The notes under the pieces: generated by a model | What the model was told of the DNA's origin: nothing | Database searches by the model: none | What the model saw: only the letters and a program-made list of their open reading frames with translations | Position numbers and translations under genes: made by a program | Assembly: GCF_900108875.1 (NCBI RefSeq) | Contig: NZ_FNYJ01000009.1 | Coordinates: 88,569 to 152,568, forward strand | Length of the DNA: 64,000 nucleotides | Direction of reading: 5' to 3' | Source of the DNA: Pseudomonas sp. NFR16 | GTDB taxonomy: Bacteria > Pseudomonadota > Gammaproteobacteria > Pseudomonadales > Pseudomonadaceae | Part shown: in pieces, positions 34,628-43,575 of the stretch | How positions within the stretch are numbered: the first letter of the stretch is position 1 | How the letters are laid out: the number at the start of each line of letters is the position of its first letter

Positions 34628-36802
34628 TCACGATCTATCCTGAACGACCTCATCAGCATGTTTTGCGACTTGGTCAGGGTGCATGGCAGCTGAATCTAAG
34701 AGCTCTTGGAGCAGTCGCTCGTTCGCCGCCACTTTATCTTGAAGTTCTCTGAGTGCCTGCGCCTTAAGATTAGTTCCGTTTGAAAGGAGCGTCCTGTAAA
34801 ACTTCAAATTGTGCAAAATAGCGTCTTTAGATCCTTGGAGAATTATGTTTTTTTCGCAATGGATCTGACAACGGGAGATGTCAGGCTTCACCGGAAAAAT
34901 CAACTCCGAATTGGATATCAGACATGGTGGCAGTTGATCATGCTCATGGAACGTCTGCGTCATACAAATCGTACCAAGGGAGGTGCGTTGAATATGAAAA
35001 GATGAACCGCCTTCAAATAGATGTTTTACGTACTGCATGACCGTCGTCTTCAACACTTTGCCTGAAAACAATTCCGGGCGCTTATGCATCTGGTTGGCGA
35101 TTCGATGTGCTGCATCCCCAGCGTACACTCCGGTATGAATAGCCCGCACGACCTCAACAAAGTCTTCTGCAAAATGCTCTTTCAAGGTATCGACCACTGA
35201 AGCGACCAAGAATGGATTTCGCGCAATATAGCGGAGTGTCATGATATAGGAACTGTGACCAAATATCATACGAATTACATCAATATTCGCCTCCGACTCA
35301 TTGATCAAAAGTTCAGCGATGGTCTTGCGAAAGCGATGAATATGCAATCGAGGAACGCCAGTTTCTAAGGCAACGGCCCTAACTGCCTTCGAAATCATTC
35401 TATTCGTCCTGTTTACCTCACGAGTTGCAATCGCAGGCTGAAACAGATACCCCTTAAGGTAATTATTGTCAAACTCTCGTAACTTTTTAAAGGACTCAAT
35501 AGCCTGACCAAGATACTCCGGAATTGTGATATGATCCGCATCGCCGGCGTAATTCGGATCCGAACTAGTCTTATACCTTGCAAAGAAAACTCGCCATACT
35601 CCATCGCCTCCTCTTTTGACATCGTCAAACTTAAGAGGAGCAAGCTCTTTTCTCCGCATGCCTGTCATTAAACAGAACAGAATTAGCACAGCGTTGCGAA
35701 CCTTATCGATTGCGTATTGATACTTAAGCCGCCAACTATATTGATACCAGCGATACTCCCAAACCTTATCTGATGTCTGGGCTTTCTGGCGATGAGTGTT
35801 TGTCGACATTTTGAAGCCAACAATTACCACTTCATCTGCTGCTTCATTCAATGCTGCCTCAAATTGACCGTCTCGTTGTTTGCAATCGTAATTACCGCGC
35901 TGGTTACTTGGTACTGAAACCAGGTACTTCTGGATATTTTCAATAACAGGGACAGCCTTATCTATCCAGAAAAAGGCGTAGTCTAGCAACGCGACGAGTT
36001 CCTCCTCGGAATAAGGTTTCCATCCAACGAAGGAAGAATTTATTGAGTCAATTATATCTTTCCTTCTGGCCTCGGTATCGATCGCAGACGTTTCAACACC
36101 CAAACATAATCCATCGGGAATCATTTTTTGCGAGGATAATGCCAACCAGAAGTTCAGATAAAAGAAAAGCATATTATACGCGTGGGGTGAGCCCAGCATT
36201 TTAGCATCATCAAGCGCCTGATTGAGCATATCAGCACTTATCACTGAGATAGAGCTTTCCGAGCCATCCAACTTGTTTTCTTCAAAAACGTAGTGCTGGA
36301 CATACTTCATAGAATCAGCATAATTCTGTGATGAAACAAAACTCCTGATTGTCCCAAATGGATTAGTAGAAGGTAAAAAATAGTAAGAAATGGCTCGCTT
36401 CAGTGGTTGCAAATCTTCTCGGGCGTTGCCAATCAGGATTGCCACATCACTGAACTCTCCGCCTTTCTTAAGGAGCCAGCGCGCTTCATTATAGTTAGAG
36501 TAAATTGAAATCGGAAAGTCCCCGTTGGGGCTCGCAGCTAGTTTAAACTTCAACCCACCCTTGCGCTGCCCACCAACCGGCGCTGTATCGTAATCCGAAG
36601 CGTGTAAGAGGCCATCTTCCGAGTCCTCTGCATTGGTCTCATCAAGATACTCTGAGGCTGCTTTTGAATGAGCATGTGAAGTTGCGTATAAATCATCAAA
36701 ATGGGCTCTTGCCGCCTCGCGTGCTTCGCGATCAATTTCCTCCATCAACTGATCAAAGCCATCATCCTCTGCCCCATCAGCATCAACGTCAGCCACGGTC
36801 AT
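34628..36802 (-). CDS. Large tyrosine recombinase (724 aa)
   Basis: The catalytic residues are in the C-terminal half: ArgI in TGMRRKELAPLKF, the HxxR motif in LHIHRFRKTIAEL, and GHSS followed by the nucleophile Tyr in TLRYIARNPF. The C-terminus carries cysteines (PPCLISN, RCQIHCEKN) that may bind metal. The length is about twice that of XerC/D, as in GInt and Tn554-type integrases. It starts 4 bp after the 659-aa gene. It should catalyse site-specific integration and excision of the island together with its neighbours. Confidence 0.88.
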   Translation of the reverse strand: MTVADVDADGAEDDGFDQLMEEIDREAREAARAHFDDLYATSHAHSKAASEYLDETNAEDSEDGLLHASDYDTAPVGGQRKGGLKFKLAASPNGDFPISIYSNYNEARWLLKKGGEFSDVAILIGNAREDLQPLKRAISYYFLPSTNPFGTIRSFVSSQNYADSMKYVQHYVFEENKLDGSESSISVISADMLNQALDDAKMLGSPHAYNMLFFYLNFWLALSSQKMIPDGLCLGVETSAIDTEARRKDIIDSINSSFVGWKPYSEEELVALLDYAFFWIDKAVPVIENIQKYLVSVPSNQRGNYDCKQRDGQFEAALNEAADEVVIVGFKMSTNTHRQKAQTSDKVWEYRWYQYSWRLKYQYAIDKVRNAVLILFCLMTGMRRKELAPLKFDDVKRGGDGVWRVFFARYKTSSDPNYAGDADHITIPEYLGQAIESFKKLREFDNNYLKGYLFQPAIATREVNRTNRMISKAVRAVALETGVPRLHIHRFRKTIAELLINESEANIDVIRMIFGHSSYIMTLRYIARNPFLVASVVDTLKEHFAEDFVEVVRAIHTGVYAGDAAHRIANQMHKRPELFSGKVLKTTVMQYVKHLFEGGSSFHIQRTSLGTICMTQTFHEHDQLPPCLISNSELIFPVKPDISRCQIHCEKNIILQGSKDAILHNLKFYRTLLSNGTNLKAQALRELQDKVAANERLLQELLDSAAMHPDQVAKHADEVVQDRS

Positions 36803-36805
36803 CGT

Positions 36806-38785
36806 TTAATCCTCAATGTAGGCGATTAAGGAAGATAGATCAAAGGGTAGCAAAACATCGAATCTCTCTCGATATGCATTCGCGTCCTTCATAAGCTCTT
36901 TGGTGTAAAGTTTTTCTATAACATATCGGAGTACATTAATTTCATCAGCGTGCGTTGGATAAGATCTGGGATCTTGTTCTACCGAAATCTCCAGTGTCGC
37001 CAGGCGTTCCATAACGAAGGGCAAAGAGTCCTCCAGTACCCACCATTGCCCACAGCCATTGCACTTATCCAGACGCGTACAACGTGTACCAGCGGGCAAT
37101 GGTGTACTGCCGGGATATATAGGCTTGGTGCAGTCCGAGCAAGCCCACAAAGGCCGATCATGTCCAATGATTGTGAAAATTCTGAAGCGCGGGAGTTCTG
37201 AGCGATCTCGGCCAGGATTCCCAAGAGCACCTGTGAACTGCTTGAGCTGGCCTTTCTTGATGAAGTTTTCTTGAAACGCCTGAAACCGCTTCCTACGATC
37301 TGCCATCGCGAAAACTGACGAATCATAATGGGTATCAGTGGTGACAGGGTCTGAGTGGCCATAGAGAAGAGCTGTAAGAGCAACCGGAAAGCTATTTGAC
37401 GTTTGTGTCTTTTGAAGCGATGTTACCCTAAGGCGGCCCTGAATGTCGGCGGCTGTGGTAAGTGGCACTCCCTCATCCATAAGTTGCATTTCGCCGAGCA
37501 GGGCGTTCACACCGGCATTCCAGTGTCCCTGAGCGTCTAAGGATTTGACTCGATCCGATGCAGTCCATGGGACACGAGCGTCCCCTAGAAATAGGAATGG
37601 AGACCTATGACGCTTGTCATCAGCTAGCAAAGAGGCATCCAACCTCAAGTAGCCCCTGCAACTTTCTGACAAGTCATTCGCCAAGCAAATGATATTATAA
37701 ACTGAATAAGGATCAGATCTATTACTGGTGCTAGCAATAAATTTTGGCTTGATAAATGAATCGCCTTGGCTTTGCGATCTCAGCTTATGCGAATTTACTA
37801 GCACAATGTCGTTATGTGCGACTTCGGACATCATGTGAATGAAATTATCCTTATCTAGAGCCAGCACCGTCTCTTTGTTCCACCCTGCCTGTCGCTGAAT
37901 AAACAACGCCAGCGTAGCCTGATCTTGAGAAGTGGGATAAATAAGACGAAACAGCTCAGTATAACTAATAGAATTAGGCGCCCTCCTTCTCAGGAAAGCC
38001 TTATTCATACAGCAAGACAAAACAAACTCTAGAGGAGTACGCCCCATGGAACCGATTTGATCAGTCCGGGCATCACGTTCCATGCATTCAAAATGGTTAG
38101 CAGGAATATAAAATGGGTAGCCTTCGACTGCTAAAGTGGCAGCCGCGCGCAAGGGATCAATCTTCCAATCTGACCTGTCAGGATACTCAAGAGAATATAA
38201 CTCATGGCATATATCATACACTTCCCACTTGTCATATGGCTTCGTTGTCTTGATAGAGGCTTGAAAACGCCGCTTATCTATCAGTCTATCAACCTCTTGA
38301 TACATTGCCTTATAGAAATCACGGTCAGCATCTTCCCCTAGCGGTTCTGTGGGAGCGAATTTTGGTTCTTCAATGCGCGGTAACTGCAGGACAGGCATTC
38401 CGTCGTCAAATTTTCTAGCTACTATTCCCAGGGAGGAGCGAAGTTTGATTGCCAGGTAGATCCGCGACCCAATTCTTCTAATGAAATCTAGAAATAGGGA
38501 AAACTCTTCGACACCAATGTCACTGAGGGATAATATTTTCAAACTTGGGATGACGCGTGAATTATGATCCGCTACAAAATCTAGAAAACAGTTTATCCCG
38601 CTGCGAAGCTCATAACTTTTCCCATAGGTCGTGAGTCCTGCACCACGAATAAACAGATAATGCAGCCCAGCATGTAATGGAACCGACATATCAAAGTCGG
38701 CTCGTTCTATATAATTTGCTGAGATGTTGACTTTATCAGTTGCAATAGCAACAGTTTGGGCGCGATACATATGAAGGTATCGCAT
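36806..38785 (-). CDS. Large tyrosine recombinase-like protein (659 aa)
   Basis: The C-terminal part has a recombinase pattern (GRLRVTSLQKT, LLYGHSDPVTTDTHYDSS) with the likely nucleophile Tyr, but the first Arg is not clear. A Cys cluster (CSDC, then RC and CNGC) near residues 560-610 suggests a zinc-binding domain. The ATG is 8 bp after the island tmk stop, with GGGG before it, so it is co-transcribed with tmk. AT-rich composition differs from the flanking core genes. Confidence 0.75.
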   Translation of the reverse strand: MRYLHMYRAQTVAIATDKVNISANYIERADFDMSVPLHAGLHYLFIRGAGLTTYGKSYELRSGINCFLDFVADHNSRVIPSLKILSLSDIGVEEFSLFLDFIRRIGSRIYLAIKLRSSLGIVARKFDDGMPVLQLPRIEEPKFAPTEPLGEDADRDFYKAMYQEVDRLIDKRRFQASIKTTKPYDKWEVYDICHELYSLEYPDRSDWKIDPLRAAATLAVEGYPFYIPANHFECMERDARTDQIGSMGRTPLEFVLSCCMNKAFLRRRAPNSISYTELFRLIYPTSQDQATLALFIQRQAGWNKETVLALDKDNFIHMMSEVAHNDIVLVNSHKLRSQSQGDSFIKPKFIASTSNRSDPYSVYNIICLANDLSESCRGYLRLDASLLADDKRHRSPFLFLGDARVPWTASDRVKSLDAQGHWNAGVNALLGEMQLMDEGVPLTTAADIQGRLRVTSLQKTQTSNSFPVALTALLYGHSDPVTTDTHYDSSVFAMADRRKRFQAFQENFIKKGQLKQFTGALGNPGRDRSELPRFRIFTIIGHDRPLWACSDCTKPIYPGSTPLPAGTRCTRLDKCNGCGQWWVLEDSLPFVMERLATLEISVEQDPRSYPTHADEINVLRYVIEKLYTKELMKDANAYRERFDVLLPFDLSSLIAYIED

Positions 38786-38793
38786 CCCCGGCC

Positions 38794-39429
38794 CTATCCA
38801 ATGTCGGCCAGCAGGTTTGAAACAGCTGCGAGAACGTTGCGGCTCACCACCTCAAACGGCTCTGAGGCGTCAATAACCACAAACGTAGCCGGCGATTCAG
38901 CAGCTTGCCGTAGAAAGCCCTCACGAGCCCTGGAGAGGAATTCAAGCCGCTGCATTTCCATTCGATCAAGGCCTTCCCCACGGGAGGCAACGCGCTTCAT
39001 TCCGATCTCAGGATCCACGTCCAGGATGATGTTGAGGTCAGGTTCAAAGCCCTCTAAGGCGAAGCTGTTGATACTGCGCACCAAGTCCAACGGAATCCCC
39101 CTTCCGTAGTGCTGAAACGCTACGGTCGCTGGAGTAAAGCGGTCACAAACTACCACCTTGCCTGCCTCAATCGCAGGAATGATTTTTTCCTTCAGGTGCT
39201 GTGCTCTGGCAGCTGCGAACAGCAGGAGCTCTGTGGTATCGCAGAGTTCTGGGGTTTCCGGATCCAGGACAACCTGACGAATCTTCTCCCCGACCGGGGT
39301 TCCGCCGGGCTCGCGGGTAACAACGACCTGATGGTTATCGGAAATCAAGAATTTTTCGATAGCGCGAATGACCGAAGACTTGCCCGCCCCGTTATTTCCG
39401 TCGCATACGATTAGGCAGCCTTTTGGCAT
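38794..39429 (-). CDS. tmk: Divergent thymidylate kinase carried by the island
   Basis: The 211-aa enzyme phosphorylates dTMP to dTDP, an essential step in dTTP synthesis. It has Walker A (GNNGAGKSS, residues 11-19), TREPGGTP, the DRF motif (VVCDRFTPATVAF) and a lid region (SRGEGLDRME). Its start (MPKGCLIVCDGNNG) differs strongly from the native pseudomonad start MTGLFITLEGPEG that survives at 39700. An AGGA ribosome site lies 9 bp upstream. It is the first gene of the recombinase operon. It should replace native tmk, which the island disrupts. Confidence 0.9.
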   Translation of the reverse strand: MPKGCLIVCDGNNGAGKSSVIRAIEKFLISDNHQVVVTREPGGTPVGEKIRQVVLDPETPELCDTTELLLFAAARAQHLKEKIIPAIEAGKVVVCDRFTPATVAFQHYGRGIPLDLVRSINSFALEGFEPDLNIILDVDPEIGMKRVASRGEGLDRMEMQRLEFLSRAREGFLRQAAESPATFVVIDASEPFEVVSRNVLAAVSNLLADIG

Positions 39430-39604
39430 TTGGTTTTCCTAGTACCTGAATGGTTAGTTGTGGGTAGGGCGTGGTTTACAGCGTGGTAGAAGAAAATGTA
39501 TTCGTCAAGGCACCGACCTACCCGCACCTTCTCGATCCCTTTCAAAATGAGCGGGCCATGGATGGGGCGGAGGCTGGAGAGTGGTAGATGCTAGGTTGAC
39601 ACTT

Positions 39605-39700
39605 TCAGCGAGGAGCGTTTACTGATATTGGTTTACACGGTTTCGGAAGGAAATATAACGCGCCTTCGGGACCTTCCAGCGTAATAAACAAACCAGTCAC
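39605..39700 (-). pseudogene. tmk: Native tmk, first 14 codons fused to island DNA
   Basis: GTG at 39700 follows AAGGA and lies 19 bases after the mltG stop, the normal place of tmk. The codons read MTGLFITLEGPEGA, as in pseudomonad Tmk up to the second Ala of the P-loop. The next expected residues, GKST, are replaced by LYFLPKPCKP and a stop at 39605. The rest of native tmk is not in the window. Confidence 0.92.
39655..39664. other. Right boundary (attachment junction) of the genomic island
   Basis: Core sequence ends with GGCGCG (minus strand), the Gly-Ala codons of the tmk P-loop, and island DNA starts at about 39658. The exact crossover may lie a few bases either side if a short repeat is shared by both ends. 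From here to 39430 I see only noncoding DNA. Confidence 0.85.
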
Positions 39701-39719
39701 AGGCAGTCCTTAATCAGAT

Positions 39720-40982
39720 TCATTGCGGGCTCTGCTCGCCTTTCGCAGCGTTATCAGCGGTGTCGGCAGGCGGATTCGATGGCTCTTTGGCAGAGGGCTC
39801 AGGCTGGGCGATTTCTGGGGAGCCGTGCTCAGGCGGCGATGGCTCGGCAGGCGCTGACTCGGCAGGCTGAACTTGTTGTGCCGGCGCTGGCTCGATTGCC
39901 GGCTTCTCGGCCGTCGGGACAGGGTCCACGCCCGGCGTCGGCGCGACAATTGGCGCAGGGCTTGATCGATAATCGGCGCGCCGTTTGAGCTGAAACTCCT
40001 TCACCGCTGCGTTATGAGCCTCCAGATCAGCTGAAAAGACATGGCTGCCATCGCCCCGCGCGACGAAGTAGAGGCTCTTGCCCGGCGCAGGATTCATGGC
40101 CGCATGAATGGCTTCGCGCCCGACCATTGCAATCGGCGTCGGCGGCAGGCCGGAAATCACATAAGTGTTATAAGGCGTGGCTTCTTTGAGGAACGCGCGG
40201 GTGATCTTGCCGTTGTATCGCTCGCCCAGACCGTAGATGACCGTCGGATCGGTCTGCAGCAACATGCCCTGTTGCAAGCGTCGCACGAACACGCCCGCGA
40301 TCTGTCCGCGTTCCTGCGGCACCCCCGTCTCTTTTTCGACCAGCGAAGCCATGATCAGCGCTTGGTAAGGATCGACGTAAGGCACATCCGCCGCACGCTG
40401 ATCCCACTCTTGTGCAAGCACCTCATCAAGTCGGTTATAGGCCTGTTTGAGCAACTCGGCGTCGGTCATCCCGCGCACATAACGGTACGTGTCGGGAAAG
40501 AAACGGCCCTCGGGAAACACATCAGGGTGTCCCAGCTTCGCCATCAGTTCACTGTCGCTGAGGTTATTCAGCGTCTGCTCAAGCTTCGGTTGCTTGGCCA
40601 GCGCCGCACGTACCTGCCGGAAGGTCCAGCCCTCGACCAGCGTGACGCTGTATTGCACGACCTCGCCTTTTTGCCACAGGGCCAGCAGTGATTGGGCGCT
40701 CATGCCCGGCGCCATGCGGTATTCGCCGCTGTGCAGCGCCTGCCCCTGAAGGTTGAAACGCCAGTAAAGCCGCAACCAGAAGGCGTCCTTGATCACGCCA
40801 TCGGCCTGAAGACGGTTCAGTACCCCCGTCGGCGATGAGCCCGAAGGCACGTCGAGCAGGCGCTCCTGATTCAGGTTCAACGGTTGCTGCAGCGCGGTAT
40901 GTTGTTGCCAGAAGGCCACACCCAGCGCGAGCCCCGCCAGAACTACTCCCGTTTCCAGCAAGACGAATAATTTTCGGATCAC
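39720..40982 (-). CDS. mltG: Endolytic murein transglycosylase MltG
   Basis: This YceG-like enzyme cuts nascent glycan strands in the periplasm. A single N-terminal membrane anchor (LFVLLETGVVLAGLALGVAF) is followed by a LysM-like part and the catalytic domain, with the Glu in SLVEKETGVPQERG. The last 80 residues are a Pro/Ala/Glu-rich tail beyond the usual domain. It is 3 bp after pabC, with native tmk once downstream. Confidence 0.93.
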   Translation of the reverse strand: MIRKLFVLLETGVVLAGLALGVAFWQQHTALQQPLNLNQERLLDVPSGSSPTGVLNRLQADGVIKDAFWLRLYWRFNLQGQALHSGEYRMAPGMSAQSLLALWQKGEVVQYSVTLVEGWTFRQVRAALAKQPKLEQTLNNLSDSELMAKLGHPDVFPEGRFFPDTYRYVRGMTDAELLKQAYNRLDEVLAQEWDQRAADVPYVDPYQALIMASLVEKETGVPQERGQIAGVFVRRLQQGMLLQTDPTVIYGLGERYNGKITRAFLKEATPYNTYVISGLPPTPIAMVGREAIHAAMNPAPGKSLYFVARGDGSHVFSADLEAHNAAVKEFQLKRRADYRSSPAPIVAPTPGVDPVPTAEKPAIEPAPAQQVQPAESAPAEPSPPEHGSPEIAQPEPSAKEPSNPPADTADNAAKGEQSPQ

Positions 40983-40985
40983 GAA

Positions 40986-41804
40986 TCAGATATCCAGAAG
41001 CCCGCGAACAAGACTTTGCAGTTTACGGGTGAGCGGCCCGACGGGCCAGTTCAGTCGCTCGACGCCGCGTACAGGCCAGATGCCATAAACACTGTTGCAG
41101 ACGAAGACTTCATCGGCTTTCTGCAGGTCGGACATCTGCAGATCAAGCTCCCGCGCGGGAATGCTCGTCTGCTCGGCAAGCGCCAGCAGCTCCGCACGCA
41201 TCACCCCGGCTACGCCGCAACGACGCAGATCCGGGGTCAGCAGCACGCCGCCCTTGATCAGGAACAGATTGCTGAAGACACCTTCGATGACGCGCCCGCA
41301 CGTGTCGCGCATCAGGCCTTCAGCGTGATCGCTGTCCTGCCATTCGCCGCGGGCAATCACTTGCTCCAGACGATTGAGATGCTTGAGCCCGGCCAGCAAC
41401 GGCTGCTCGGCAAGGCGGGTCTGACAGGCAAAAAGCCGAACACCCTGCTCCGCGTTGCCCTGCGGGTAGACCGGCAGCGGGCTGGCCTGAAGAATGCGCC
41501 GGGGCTGGGCGTCATGACCCGGCGCGTAGCCGCGCAGGCCATCGCCGCGGGTGACGATCAGCTTCATCACGCCCTGGCCCATCTGGCTGGCGAACGACCG
41601 ACACTCGCGTTCAATCAGCGGCAGATCCAGGCGCAGGCCCAGACGCTTGCCGCCAAGCGCCAAACGCTCCAGATGCCGCTGCAAAAGCAATGGCTGCCCG
41701 GACTTGACCAGAATGGTTTCAAAAAAACCATCGCCGTAGGCCAATCCCCGGTCCTTCACGGACAGGGAATCTGCCGCGACGCCATCGACCCAGCACAATG
41801 TCAT
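40986..41804 (-). CDS. pabC: Aminodeoxychorismate lyase
   Basis: This PLP enzyme of fold type IV converts 4-amino-4-deoxychorismate to p-aminobenzoate and pyruvate for folate synthesis. Length (272 aa) and motifs (GDGFFETILV, Lys in VTRGDGLRGYAP context, VIEGVFSNLFLI) fit. It overlaps the fabF stop by four bases, the usual order in gamma-proteobacteria. Confidence 0.93.
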   Translation of the reverse strand: MTLCWVDGVAADSLSVKDRGLAYGDGFFETILVKSGQPLLLQRHLERLALGGKRLGLRLDLPLIERECRSFASQMGQGVMKLIVTRGDGLRGYAPGHDAQPRRILQASPLPVYPQGNAEQGVRLFACQTRLAEQPLLAGLKHLNRLEQVIARGEWQDSDHAEGLMRDTCGRVIEGVFSNLFLIKGGVLLTPDLRRCGVAGVMRAELLALAEQTSIPARELDLQMSDLQKADEVFVCNSVYGIWPVRGVERLNWPVGPLTRKLQSLVRGLLDI

Positions 41805-43045
41805 TCGGCAAACCGGCGGAAAACCAGCGAACCGTTTGTGCCGCCAAAGCCGAAGGAATTGGAGATCACCACATCGATCGGCATCCGGCGCGGTTCGTGC
41901 GGAACGAAGTCCAGGTCACAGCCTTCATCCGGCTCATCGAGGTTGATGGTCGGCGGTGCCACCTGATCCTTGATCGCCAGCACGCTGAAGATCGCCTCGA
42001 TCGCCCCTGCCGCCCCCAGCAAATGACCAGTCATGGACTTGGTCGAGCTGACTGCCAGTTTGTAGGCATGATCGCCAAATACCGTCTTGATGGCGTTCAC
42101 TTCAGCCAGGTCGCCAGCCGGGGTGGACGTGCCGTGAGCGTTGATGTACTGCACCTGCTCGGGCGCGACCTTCGCGTCGCGCAGCGCATTGGCGATGCAG
42201 CGGGCGGCGCCAGCGCCATCGTCCGGCGGCGAGGTCATGTGGAAAGCATCACCGCTCATGCCGAAACCGATCAGTTCGGCGTAAATGGTCGCGCCACGCG
42301 CCTTGGCGTGCTCCAGCTCTTCCAGAACCAGGGCGCCCGCACCATTGGAAAGCACGAAGCCATCACGGCCCTTGTCCCACGGACGGCTGGCGCGCGCCGG
42401 TTCGTCGTTGCGGGTGGACAGCGCTCGGGAGGCGCCGAAACCGCCCATGCCCAGACCGCAGGCCGCCATTTCCGCGCCGCCGGCGATCATTACGTCCGCC
42501 TCGTCGTAGGCAATGTTGCGCGCTGCCATGCCGATGCAGTGCGTGCTCGTCGTGCAAGCGGTAGCGATTGCGTAGTTGGGTCCCTGCGCGCCCAGATGGA
42601 TCGACAGGAAACCGGAAATCATGTTGATGATCGAACCCGGCACGAAGAACGGGGAGATCTTGCCAGGGCCCTGTTCATGCAGCAGCCGGCTGGTGTTTTC
42701 GATGTTGGTCAGCCCACCGATGCCCGATCCCATGGCCACGCCGACACGCTCGCGGTTGGCGTCGGTGATTTCGATACCGGCGTTGCGCACAGCCTGAAAG
42801 CTCGCAGCCAGACCGTATTGAATGAACAGATCGAGCCTGCGCGCCTCTTTGGGCGACAGGTAATCTTCGACCTGGAATCCCTTGACCGAACCGCCGAAGC
42901 GGGTGGTGTAAGCCGAAAGGTCCGTGTGCTCGATAAGGCCAATGCCACTCTGGCCAGCCAGAATGCCTTGCCAGGTGCTAGGCACATCCGTGCCCAATGG
43001 CGTCAGCATACCCATACCGGTGACCACGACGCGTCTACGCGACAC
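41801..43045 (-). CDS. fabF: 3-oxoacyl-ACP synthase II
   Basis: This condensing enzyme elongates acyl chains with malonyl-ACP. The catalytic Cys is in TACTTSTHCIG and the two His in NAHGTSTPAGD and MTGHLLGAAG. Length (414 aa) is normal. A hairpin terminator separates it from acpP, so part of the transcription stops before it. Confidence 0.96.
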   Translation of the reverse strand: MSRRRVVVTGMGMLTPLGTDVPSTWQGILAGQSGIGLIEHTDLSAYTTRFGGSVKGFQVEDYLSPKEARRLDLFIQYGLAASFQAVRNAGIEITDANRERVGVAMGSGIGGLTNIENTSRLLHEQGPGKISPFFVPGSIINMISGFLSIHLGAQGPNYAIATACTTSTHCIGMAARNIAYDEADVMIAGGAEMAACGLGMGGFGASRALSTRNDEPARASRPWDKGRDGFVLSNGAGALVLEELEHAKARGATIYAELIGFGMSGDAFHMTSPPDDGAGAARCIANALRDAKVAPEQVQYINAHGTSTPAGDLAEVNAIKTVFGDHAYKLAVSSTKSMTGHLLGAAGAIEAIFSVLAIKDQVAPPTINLDEPDEGCDLDFVPHEPRRMPIDVVISNSFGFGGTNGSLVFRRFAE

Positions 43046-43090
43046 AGGACTCTCCTTTTTTCTATTGACGAAATGCGGTCCTGTCTAAAG

Positions 43091-43124
43091 AAAAAACCGC
43101 ACGCCAAGGGCAGTGCGGTTTTTC
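43091..43124 (-). terminator. Terminator between acpP and fabF
   Basis: A stem (AAAAAACCGCAC and GTGCGGTTTTT) with a T run lies 29 bases after acpP on the minus strand. It can uncouple abundant acpP mRNA from fabF. Confidence 0.8.
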
Positions 43125-43152
43125 CAGGACAGCAAACTACGACTACAAAATC

Positions 43153-43389
43153 TTACGCCTTGTGGGCGGTAACGTAATCGATAGCAGCTTGAACAGTGGT
43201 GATCTTCTCGGCTTCTTCGTCAGGGATTTCGGTCTCGAATTCCTCTTCCAGAGCCATTACCAGCTCAACGGTATCAAGGGAGTCGGCACCCAGGTCTTCA
43301 ACGAAGGAAGCACTGTTGGTCACTTCCTCTTCCTTGACGCCAAGTTGTTCGGCAACGATTTTCTTGACGCGCTCTTCGATGGTGCTCAT
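43153..43389 (-). CDS. acpP: Acyl carrier protein
   Basis: The 78-aa acidic, four-helix protein carries the acyl chain on phosphopantetheine attached to Ser in GADSLDTVELVM. The sequence is typical for pseudomonads. It lies between fabG and fabF in the fatty acid cluster. Confidence 0.98.
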   Translation of the reverse strand: MSTIEERVKKIVAEQLGVKEEEVTNSASFVEDLGADSLDTVELVMALEEEFETEIPDEEAEKITTVQAAIDYVTAHKA

Positions 43390-43575
43390 ACCGTGTTTTA
43401 ACTCCTAGTGGACAAATTCGGGCAGCTGGCCGATGGGTAAGTGTATAGAAGAGGTTTTGCGCATTTCAAGCTAAACGCAATTCCCGATACGCCCATCAGC
43501 CCTCGACCCATTAAAAGATTTCAGCTTTATAACGGATTTTAGACAGCCCGTATGACATTTTTTCGATACGGCTGG

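Noticed and set aside
39605..39700. 31-codon ORF as a new small gene
   Set aside because: It is the severed start of native tmk joined to island DNA by chance.
41798..43177. 459-codon ORF antisense to fabF and acpP
   Set aside because: It is a mirror of conserved coding sequence with no recognisable motif.
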